A stretch of DNA of 64,000 nt from Streptomyces olivaceoviridis (GTDB lineage Bacteria; Actinomycetota; Actinomycetes; Streptomycetales; Streptomycetaceae): positions 1 through 64,000 of the forward strand of contig NZ_BMUI01000034.1 of the NCBI RefSeq assembly GCF_014650115.1, in the 5' to 3' direction. The position numbers were made by a program, and so were the translations under genes. The notes below the pieces were generated by a model. It did not search any database. It was not told the DNA's origin and saw only the letters and a list, made by a program, of their open reading frames with translations. The first letter of the stretch is position 1. The number at the start of each line of letters is the position of its first letter. This document shows, in pieces, positions 50,948-58,791 of the stretch.

Positions 50948-52707
50948 TCAGGTCCCGCTGCTGTCGAGGTAGGTAGCCATCTTGCGGACAGTTGGATGGG
51001 TGAACAGCTCGACCACTGGAACACGACGCTGGAGTGAGTCAGCGAGTCGGCGTTGCACCTGGACCAGCAACATTGAGTGGCCATCGATGTCGAAGAAGTT
51101 CTCGTCCGGGTCCACTTGGTCGGCCTTCAAGACGGCGTGCCAGGCCTGGGCCACTAGCTCCAGCGTGGTTGCGGGAGAGTCCGGCGACGACGATTCTTCG
51201 GGGACTCGAAGAACTGGTATTGGAAGTGCCTGCTGGTCAAGCTTTCCACTGGTCGACAGCGGCAAACTCTCCAGAGGAGTGATCGCCGCGGGACGCATCG
51301 CTGCCGGCAGCCTCTCGGCAAGGTACGCGCGCAGTTCCGGGACATTGCCCGGTTCGGTCACCGCGTAGGCGACGAGGATCGGTCCGCTGCCGTCGTTGAA
51401 GGCACGCACGTGCGCTTGCGCCACTGAAGGATGCTCGGCCAGCAGCGAACTCACTTCCGCAGGTTCGATCCGGTGCCCTCAGATCTTCACCTGTTCGTCC
51501 GCTCTGCCGGCGAACACCAGTCCTGCCCGCTCGGCGCGTACCAGGTCCCCGGTTCGATACCCTCGCGGCCAGCCCAATTCAGGCAGGGCAGCGAACTTTT
51601 CGGCATCCATGGCGATATCGAGATACCTCCCCAAGCCGACGCCGCCGATGACAAGTTCACCGGTCTCGCCGCTGCGCACGGGCCGGCCATCGGTGTCGAC
51701 GACTGCGAGTCTCAAGCCGGCCAGTGGCCAACCGATGCGCACGGTATCTTGTGCCCTAACCGGGCAGCACAGGAAACCACTGTTGCCTCAGTCGGCCCAT
51801 ACGTGTTCCACACCTGATCGACCTCAGCGACGAGGCGCTGAGCAAGTTCCGGCGGGCACGCTTCGCCGCCCACGATCAGCAGGTGGATACCGGCAAGCGC
51901 TTCTGAGGGCCACAGCGCGGCCAAGCTGGGGACGGTGGAGGCGACTGTGATGCGGCGCTCCAGCAGCCACGGGCAGATGGCAGCTCCAGCACGCACCAAA
52001 ACGCGGGGAGCAGGGACGAGACACGCTCCGTGACGCCAGGCAAGCCACATCTCCTCGCAGGAGGCGTCAAAGGCGACGGAAAGGCCGGCGAGCACCCGGT
52101 CGTCGGGACCCAATGACCTGTGCTGCCCGAACAGCATTGCTTCGGCGTCGACAAACGCCGCGGCAGCGCGATGCGTGACCGCGACCCCCTTGGACCGGCC
52201 GCTGGTACCAGACGTGAACATCACCCAGGCGTCGTCGTCCAGGGACGGAATGCTGGAACTGCGCCGCGCCAGGGGGCGGTCGCGCAGGCGAATCACTCCG
52301 TCGGCCTCGATCACTACACATGCCTCGGCCTGCGCCCAGACCTCCTGAGCACGAACGGGCGGATCATCGACGTCCATGGGGACATACGCGGCGCCGGAAG
52401 CGAGAACGGAGAGGATCGAGGTATAGAGCTGGGTGGTCCCGGAGGGGATCCGCACGCCGACTCGGTCTCTGACGCCGATGCCGCACACGCGGAGTTCCTC
52501 AGCGCCCGCTTCGACTTCCGCGGCCAAGGCGCGATAGCTCAGTCTGGTGGTTCCGTCGTCGATCGCCTCGCGGTCGGGGTGGTCGGCGACTGTGGCCCGG
52601 AATATGTCAAGGAGGGTCCGTGGTGCCGGGGGAGCCTCTGTCGGCAGCATGGCCGGGGGTTCCGACCCTGCCGGGCGCGCCTCATCGCTTCCGGGGGTAC
52701 GCGTCAT
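50948..52707 (-). pseudogene. Polylysine-synthetase-like NRPS remnant (A-PCP)
   Basis: The adenylation part runs from PRTLLDIFRATVADHPDREA through VMFTSGTSGRSKGVAVTHRA, FDASCEEMWLAWRHGACLVP and NTYGPTEATVV. A frameshift near 51740 moves it to another frame (GRPVRSGETGELVIGGVGLG, YRTGDLVRAERAGLVFAGRA). There VKIRGH is interrupted by a TGA in place of the Arg codon at 51479. The end and a carrier domain (FFDIDGHSMLLVQV) follow. FDASCEEMWLAWRHGACLVP is typical of Pls/epsilon-polylysine-synthetase-like enzymes, whose usual membrane C-terminal half is absent. At least two lesions make it inactive. Confidence 0.75.
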
Positions 52708-52817
52708 TCTTTCCTCTCCTTCGGAGTGAAACCGAACGATTTGGCCTCTGATCGCATGTGAGGTGGGCGATCACATGTCAGGGGTGAGGATGGTGCGCAG
52801 GATCTCGGGAAGCGCAG

Positions 52818-53644
52818 CTACTGACCTTGAATGCGTGATGTCGTCATGGTGGCTGGTGTCGGCAGCACGATCGGGCCGCCGAGCTGCTGGTGGGCGGTCT
52901 GGATCAGGTCGCGGTAGTCCTTCCAGGAGAAGCTCTTGCGACCGTCAGGGCGGGTGTCCGGGCAGGGCCGGTAGATCAGCCGCGAGGCTTCGCCGGTCTT
53001 GTAGCAGGCCAGGGCGGCCACCGATAAACGGCGGCGGGAGCGGCCCCGCACGCGGATCACCGGGGTGTGGCCGCGGCGGGACCAGGTGCGGGTGGTCGGC
53101 GGCGTCATCGAGAATCCGGCCTCGTCCTCGAAGACGAGCCAGGCGTCGAGCGCCGCCACGGTCCTTCCACGCTCGGCCAGGTCTCCTTCACCCAGCCGGC
53201 CACCGCGCTTTCGTCCCGCTCGACCGCCCGCCGGGCGGGGACCTGGCAGCTCCAGCCGTGCCGCCTGAGCAGGGCGGCCACCCCTTGCACGGTGTAGGTC
53301 TTGTGGAAGCGGCGCCCTATCAGCGTCCTGATCCGCGACAGGGTCCAGGTCTGGTCCGGCCAGCCGTGTGCCACCGGCCCCTTGGCCAGCTCCCGTTCGA
53401 GCACGGCGAACAGTTCGTCACTGAGCAGCGGCAGTGATGCCGGGCCCTTGGAGGCCAGGGCCCGGGGCCCGTTCTGCGACCAGGCTCTGCGCCACCGCTG
53501 AACCGACCGGACGCTGACCCGCAGGTCGTGAGCGATGACCGGGTTCTCGTCGCCCTGCCTGAACCGCTCGGCCGCCTCCAACCTCAACTTCTCGCGGAAG
53601 GCCCGCCGTTCGTCGGTCAGTCCGCCCCCTTGCGCATACCTCAT
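52818..53644 (-). pseudogene. IS630-family transposase, frameshifted and 3'-truncated
   Basis: The first frame (53644 to about 53150) has a helix-turn-helix, IAHDLRVSVRSVQRWRRAWS, and the linker RRHGWSCQVPARRAVERDES. The second frame (from 53159) continues AWLVFEDEAGFSMTPPTTRT with the first catalytic DE motif and ends in IVLPTPATMTTS, where the normal IVLVWDNLNTH strand with the second Asp is lost. It is a different IS630 type from the fragment at 48689. Confidence 0.8.
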
Positions 53645-53675
53645 GCGGTCGGCATACCGCAGGGATCACGAGGCG

Positions 53676-53774
53676 TCAGCCCCTACGACACCACGCTTTG
53701 AAGGTGAGTAATCCAGAGGCGAGTGCCATGGCGATGCCGATGGCGCCTGCCACGTATACGCTGAGTCTGCGCAT
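53676..53774 (-). CDS. Possible single-span membrane micro-protein
   Basis: A 32-codon frame from ATG 53774 encodes RRLSVYVAGAIGIAMALASG followed by a short basic tail (KAWCRRG). This is one clear hydrophobic helix with Arg at both ends, as in small membrane proteins. AGGAGTAAGGA upstream is rather far from the ATG. No family is recognised, and the frame may be chance. Confidence 0.3.
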   Translation of the reverse strand: MRRLSVYVAGAIGIAMALASGLLTFKAWCRRG

Positions 53775-53952
53775 GTAACTGGTCCCTGTCCTTACTCCTT
53801 GGAGAAAACACAGAGACTGGTTGGACAATGTATGGATCCGATGAGTAAATGATCTCGGTCGCGCAAAGTGGTTCGGCATCGTTCACACGCGGATGCCGGC
53901 GAGCACGTTGCGCGAGGCAGCGTCAACAAGCCCCCAGTGTGTCGCCGGCGGG

Positions 53953-54531
53953 TCAGCCGTCACCTTCGCCCATCGGCCCGGCCGCGTCGCCCATGGCCAC
54001 CCGCAGCTCGTGCATGCCCTGCAGAATGTCGATCAGGGCCTCTTCCGCCCCGCTGAGAGCATGTCGAGTTCCCTCCTCGTCGCCCCGGTCCGCGTGCAGC
54101 TGGGCGCCGAGCGCGTACACCGCTGTCATGACCGCGGCGAAGGCGGCCTCCCGGCCGGGTGGCAGTTCCTCCGCCTCGGGCTCGGAGACCTGCACCGCGG
54201 TCCGTTGTAGCCGGTTCGTCAGGACGTTGAGTGCGAGGTCGGGGTTCGCTCCCAGCTGCTCCCACCAACCGAGCAACGTCTCAAGGACGTCCTCGATCTC
54301 CTCTTCCTCGATCAGACGGGTGGCGGCGGTGATCTCCAGCTCCGTCTTCGCCAGCAGCCTGCCCAGCAGGTGCAGCCGGTGCTCCTCCTGCGACCCCTCT
54401 GGTCGTTTCTTCTGATCCGGCTCCGGCTCAGCCGCCAGCGCGGACAGCGCCGCGTGGATCTGCTCAGGACTCACCGGCCGCTCGCTACGGATGCTCACCC
54501 TTCCAGCTTCACCCAGCGAACGCGTACCCAC
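53953..54531 (-). CDS. Hypothetical acidic helical protein
   Basis: This protein of up to 192 residues is acidic and helical (ELEITAATRLIEEEEIEDVL, ETLLGWWEQLGANPDLALNV, EEALIDILQGMHELRVAMGD), with a Glu/Lys/Arg-rich N-terminal linker. I recognise no domain. Codon use is like that of real Streptomyces genes. The start could be GTG 54531, GTG 54498 or GTG 54477. Nothing nearby suggests a pathway; IS fragments flank it. Confidence 0.6.
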   Translation of the reverse strand: MGTRSLGEAGRVSIRSERPVSPEQIHAALSALAAEPEPDQKKRPEGSQEEHRLHLLGRLLAKTELEITAATRLIEEEEIEDVLETLLGWWEQLGANPDLALNVLTNRLQRTAVQVSEPEAEELPPGREAAFAAVMTAVYALGAQLHADRGDEEGTRHALSGAEEALIDILQGMHELRVAMGDAAGPMGEGDG

Positions 54532-54734
54532 CCCCGTGGCCTGTACGAGTCCCCGGCGAGTTCCACCACCCAGACCAGCGCTTCGCCCGGCAGACAGAGG
54601 AACTCACCGACGCCTCCCGACTCGTTCCATCAGGGCGCGTCTCCTGCGAGCTCTGCCCGTGCACCCCGGGCATGGCTCGCGCACCCGGGGTACACGGCAG
54701 ACCGCGTTCAGGGCACCGCCCCTGCGTGTCAGGT

Positions 54735-54923
54735 CATGGCGAGTGCCTCGGTCGGTGTGAGCCGCGCCGCGCGGATCGACGGCAGCTCGGCGACGACGAA
54801 CGCGTCCTCGTGCACGAGAACGTCGCCCGGGTGCGGGCGACGCTGGACTGGATCGAGACGGCTGTGGACACCGGGAAGGTCGACGTCGACGGCGAACTGG
54901 CCCGCCTCCTGCAAGGCGAATAG
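54735..54923 (+). pseudogene. C-terminal tail of an unknown gene preceding the RacP-like gene
   Basis: The frame ends VLVHENVARVRATLDWIETA, then VDTGKVDVDGELARLLQGE, with good codon bias only in its last 45 codons. There is no plausible start. The GTG of the RacP-like gene follows 3 bp after its stop, so the two were probably one operon before rearrangement. Confidence 0.35.
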
Positions 54924-54926
54924 GCC

Positions 54927-55355
54927 GTGCCCCGCGCCTCGGAGCGCAGATCGGCGGCGTCCCAGCGACACGCCGACGTCGTCCGGTTCGTGCTCTTCGA
55001 GGCACGACCGGCCGGTCTGACCTTCAACCAGTTGGTCAGATCCAGTGAGCTGTCGCCCCACCAGGTCCGCGCGGGCCTGGCCTGCCTGCGGAACATCATC
55101 GCCGAACGCGGCCGGCCTCCCCTGATCTGGAACAGGAAGGACGGCTACAAGTTCTGCTCGGAGCCGTCCGAGATGCAGGCATACGAGATCGCGGTCATCC
55201 GGGAGAAGCTCACCGAGATCCGCCGGTTCATCACCGGAGTCGTCGCCCCGCACGCGGCCCTCCAGCCCAAGGGCCGGTGGATCAGACATCTCAACACCCA
55301 GCTCAGTTCGGTCGAGTCCACGCTCGACGTGATCGCCGACTACATCGATGCCTGA
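54927..55355 (+). CDS. RacP-like winged-helix protein
   Basis: This 142-residue basic protein begins with a possible winged-helix region (DVVRFVLFEARPAGLTFNQL, SSELSPHQVRAGLACLRNII, LIWNRKDGYKFCSE), followed by a helical C-terminus (EKLTEIRRFITGVVAPHAAL, SSVESTLDVIADYIDA). It resembles proteins annotated as RacP in Streptomyces accessory elements; a biochemical role is not established to my knowledge. Its position among IS debris fits a plasmid- or element-derived gene. Confidence 0.6.
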   Translation: MPRASERRSAASQRHADVVRFVLFEARPAGLTFNQLVRSSELSPHQVRAGLACLRNIIAERGRPPLIWNRKDGYKFCSEPSEMQAYEIAVIREKLTEIRRFITGVVAPHAALQPKGRWIRHLNTQLSSVESTLDVIADYIDA

Positions 55356-55411
55356 CTGGCGGTGCCGGCCGCGAAGCGGCCGGCACCGCCCCGTCTTCGG
55401 GGAGGGACACG

Positions 55412-55975
55412 TTGGCACGGCGCCGCTGCTACCCCTCCGACATCTTCAACGACGAATGGGCCCTGATCGAGCAGCTGCTTCCTCCGCCGGCCTGCGAGTC
55501 CCCCAAGGGGGGACGTCCGGAAAGCAGCGCCGCCGGGAGATCGTCGACGCGATCCGCTACGTCGTCGACACCGGTTGCAAGTGGCGGGCCCTGCCCAGCG
55601 ACTTCCCGCCCTGGCGGACCTGCTACAACTTGATGGCCCGCTGGGCCGACGTCGGCACTGTCGGGCAGATCCGCGACCAGCTGCGCAAACGCATCCGCCG
55701 CGAGATGGGTTGATCCCCGGGAGCGGTCGCCACCGTCATCGACTCCCAGTCCGTCAAGGCCGCGGAGACCGTCGGGAAGGACTCCCGGGGCTACGACGGC
55801 GCGAAGAGAATCAACGGCCGCAAGCGCCGCCTGGTCGTCGACACCAAGGGCCTGCCGCTGTTCGTCATGGTCACCGCGGCCGACGTGACCGACCGCGACG
55901 CGGCGAAGGAGGTCTTGTTACGGCTGCGGCTGATGCACCCCGAGATCACCATCTCCCTTACTGCGACGCGGCCAC
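55412..55975 (+). pseudogene. IS5-family transposase, fragmented (second IS5 type)
   Basis: Three frames carry consecutive pieces: RRRCYPSDIFNDEWALIEQL then LPPPACESPKGGRP; RREIVDAIRYVVDTGCKWRA, LPSDFPPWRTCYNLMARWAD; and TVIDSQSVKAAETVGKDSRG, YDGAKRINGRKRRLVVDTKG with the first catalytic Asp (IDSQS). A TGA and at least two frameshifts interrupt it, and the C-terminal third is missing. Confidence 0.8.
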
Positions 55976-56264
55976 CGCCGACGCGGTGCCCGGGGTCCGG
56001 CCGGTCTGGATGCCAGGCTCACCATGGGTGAACAGTCGGCAAAGCGTCAAAGGCTTTTGCTCGGTGAGCTTTTGGTGACGCATCCGTCCCGCACCTCTTT
56101 CAGGGCTTGTGCTGCACGCTCGCACAGGGCTTTCTCCGCCCGGCTCGATATCGGGCACCGAAGTGGGTTCCACAGCGGCATCCCGGGTGCGCACCGCGGG
56201 AGGCCGGGACGGCTACGCCCCTGCCGCCGGGAGCACACGAGCGCCGGAGCGACCAGACCACACC

Positions 56265-56420
56265 GTCCAAGCGCGTGACCCGACTGATGCGGACCAACCA
56301 CATCGTCGGCCGGCACCAGTGGAAGAAGAAGCAGACGACGATCGTCCGGCCGACCCGAGGAGCGGTCGGCGGCTGCGCCGGAGGAGCGGCCCGGGACCGG
56401 CGGGCGGCGGTGTGCGGGGG
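56265..56420 (+). pseudogene. IS3-family OrfB N-terminal fragment
   Basis: VTRLMRTNHIVGRHQWKKKQ followed by TTIVRPTRGAVGG resembles the HTH_21 region that opens IS3-type integrase-like transposases (RxxRLMRxxxIxGRxxRxKxxTT). The DDE catalytic part does not follow. It is a short relic. Confidence 0.5.
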
Positions 56421-56607
56421 CCCGGGCCGGAAAATCGATGGAGTCCGCGTTCTGCCGAGGCTCGGCCGGGAAACGCAGAGCACGGTCATGTCACTGGGCC
56501 GGCACCGAGCCGGTAAGGCCGGGTGTTGTCACAGGCGAACAGTTCACCGGATTTCACCGTCTCGAACTGCTACGGGAGCGCGTGGTGGACGACCTCGACC
56601 CCGCGGC

Positions 56608-56733
56608 GTGATCCGTACGTTCCCTGTCCTGACCCAGCCCTTCACCGAGGGACACGGTCTGCTGGCCCCGTCCCTGAAGCTGAAGCGCAAGGCCATCGAG
56701 AACGCCTACGCCAACGAGGTCGAGGCCCTGTAA
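56608..56733 (+). pseudogene. C-terminal fragment of a long-chain acyl-CoA synthetase
   Basis: A plus-strand frame ends PFTEGHGLLAPSLKLKRKAI then ENAYANEVEAL and stop. This is the conserved FTxENGLLTPxLKxxRxxI end of FadD15-type long-chain acyl-CoA ligases, including the C-terminal Lys. Only about 40 codons remain, and nothing upstream continues the gene. Confidence 0.6.
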
Positions 56734-56749
56734 CGGGCCCGACGGCCCC

Positions 56750-58780
56750 TCAACCGATGTTCACACGAAAGATCTTGTCCGATCCGTCGGGCTGGTTGCC
56801 GTTGTTGTCGCAGTTGGTGGTCGACAGCCACAGCTGGTCGGCTCCCGGGACCTTGGTGACGGTCCGTAGCCGGCCGTAGGTGCCCACGTAGTAGGCGGTC
56901 GGCGTGCCCACGCTCTCGTTGTCGCCGTTGATCGGGATCCGCCACAGCCGTTCACCGCGCAGGGACGCCATGTAAATGACGTTGCGGACGATGGCGATAC
57001 CGCTCGGGGACGCCTCGGAGACGTTCCAGGTCGCCTTGGGATTGGTCATCCCGGAGACGCTGCAAGTGCCCTCGCAGGTCGGCCAGCCGTAGTTGGCGCC
57101 CGGCTTGATCAGGTTCAGCTCGTCCTTGGAGCTGTTGCCGAACTCCGCCTCCCACAGCCGCCCGTTGCGGTCGAGGGCGAGGCCCTGCGGGTTGCGGTGA
57201 CCGAGGCTGTAGACGTAGTTGCCGAACGGATTGCCGGGGGCAGGCTTGCCGTCGGTCGTCATGCGAAGGATCTTGCCGTTGAGGGAGTTCTTGTCCTGCG
57301 CCAGATCAGGCGTCTGTGCCTCTCCGGTGGAGACGTACAGGTAGCCGTCGGGGCCGAACAGGAGTCGTCCGCCGTTGTGGTAGCGGTTCTTCTTGATGCC
57401 CTGGAGCAGGACCTTGTAGCCGCTGAGCTTGGCGCCGTCGTACGTCATGCGCACCACCCGGTTGCCCTCGGCCGCGGTGTGCATGAAGTAGACGTAGTGG
57501 TTGGCGTCCCACTTGGGGTCGACGGCGACGCCGAGCAGCCCGCCCTCGCCGTTGGTGGTGACGGCGTTCGGGACGGTGCCGACCTGAGTCTTCGTGCCGT
57601 CCTTGGTGACCTTCCAGACCCGGAAGTCGTCCCGCTCGGTGACCAGGGCGGTCTTGCCGTCGGGCATCCAGTAGGTGCCCCAGGGGATGGTCCAGCCGGT
57701 GGAGAGCGTCGCGATCGAGGACGGCACTCCGCCGTCGGTCGCGCACGCCTTGGTGGTGAAGGTGACCGGATTGCTCGGCTCGGAGACGTTGCCGGCCGCG
57801 TCCCGGGCGACGACGTTCAGGCTGTACGGGCTGTTGCAGGCGAGCCCGGTGAGCGTGGTCGACGTGCCGCTGGTGACCGTGTCGTAGACGGTGGTGTCGC
57901 TGCGCACGTCGTAGGCGACGACCGCCTTGTCGTCAGTCGAGGCGCCCCACTTCAGGTCAACGCTGTTGGTGGTGACGTTGCTCGCGGACAGGGTGCCCGG
58001 CTTGCCCGGTGGTGTGGTGTCGGAACTGGGCTTGGTGATGCAGTCGACGACCGGGCTGGCGGGTGAGGTGTTTCCGGCCGCGTCGCGGGCGATCACCGTG
58101 AGGTTGTAGTCGGTGTTGGGGGTGAGCCCGGTCAGCGCCTCGGAGGTCGAACTCCCGGGCGCCTCACTGATCTTGTTGCCGTGCTCGTAGATGTCGTACG
58201 CGCTCACGCCCACGTTGTCCGTGGAGGCGCCCCACGTCAGGGTGAGCGCGTCCTCGCCCGTGTCGGAGCAGCTGGGCTGTCCGGGGCGGGTCGGGGCCTG
58301 GGTGTCGGCGGCCGCGTCGACGCTGACGCGGTCGAGGTTGGGGCCGCCATTCGCGGTGGTGGCGGTCGCCCGGATCTTGTCCGTGCCCGCGGTCAGCGGG
58401 ACGTTCACGGTCTTGGTGACCCAGGTGTTCCAGTCGGCGGTGGCCGGGAAGGACACGCCGGACGCGACGACCGTGCCGTTGACGGAGATGTCCATCGGCC
58501 GGTCGACGGAGGTCCCGTTGGCGTAGCGCACGGTGAGGGCGGAGGTGCCGGCGGAGGCCGCACTCACCGTGAACTCCACATAGGAGCCCGTGACGTTGGT
58601 GTAGTCGACGAAGCCGGTGCCGGTGTACCCGGGGTGGTTGGTGGCGACGGTGCCCTGGGAGATCCGGGCGTCCTCGGCCTGGTAGTCGGTGGCGGCCAGC
58701 GCGGTTCCCTGGCCGAGACCGGCGAGCGGCAGCGCCAGCGCCGCCGCGACGCCGTACGGCAGAACTCTTCTGATGTTCAC
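56750..58780 (-). CDS. Secreted CBM-FN3-glucose/sorbosone dehydrogenase-like protein
   Basis: This 676-residue exported protein has a signal peptide (NIRRVLPYGVAAALALPLAG to ALAA). A CBM6/35-like carbohydrate-binding domain follows (about 32-155, YQAEDARISQGTVATNHPGY). Two fibronectin III domains come next (about 160-335, AYDIYEHGNKISEAPGSSTS and AYDVRSDTTVYDTV). The last domain is a six-bladed propeller of the soluble PQQ glucose/sorbosone dehydrogenase type (about 345-676, GEGGLLGVAVDPKWDANHYV, RYHNGGRLLFGPDGYLYVST, YSLGHRNPQGLALD). The propeller class oxidises sugars with PQQ outside the cell; PQQ dependence here is not proven. The GTG at 58780 follows GAGGGGA. It is last in a three-gene operon, 11 bp after the GH27-GH18 gene. 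Confidence 0.88.
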   Translation of the reverse strand: MNIRRVLPYGVAAALALPLAGLGQGTALAATDYQAEDARISQGTVATNHPGYTGTGFVDYTNVTGSYVEFTVSAASAGTSALTVRYANGTSVDRPMDISVNGTVVASGVSFPATADWNTWVTKTVNVPLTAGTDKIRATATTANGGPNLDRVSVDAAADTQAPTRPGQPSCSDTGEDALTLTWGASTDNVGVSAYDIYEHGNKISEAPGSSTSEALTGLTPNTDYNLTVIARDAAGNTSPASPVVDCITKPSSDTTPPGKPGTLSASNVTTNSVDLKWGASTDDKAVVAYDVRSDTTVYDTVTSGTSTTLTGLACNSPYSLNVVARDAAGNVSEPSNPVTFTTKACATDGGVPSSIATLSTGWTIPWGTYWMPDGKTALVTERDDFRVWKVTKDGTKTQVGTVPNAVTTNGEGGLLGVAVDPKWDANHYVYFMHTAAEGNRVVRMTYDGAKLSGYKVLLQGIKKNRYHNGGRLLFGPDGYLYVSTGEAQTPDLAQDKNSLNGKILRMTTDGKPAPGNPFGNYVYSLGHRNPQGLALDRNGRLWEAEFGNSSKDELNLIKPGANYGWPTCEGTCSVSGMTNPKATWNVSEASPSGIAIVRNVIYMASLRGERLWRIPINGDNESVGTPTAYYVGTYGRLRTVTKVPGADQLWLSTTNCDNNGNQPDGSDKIFRVNIG

Positions 58781-58791
58781 GGATGTTCCCC

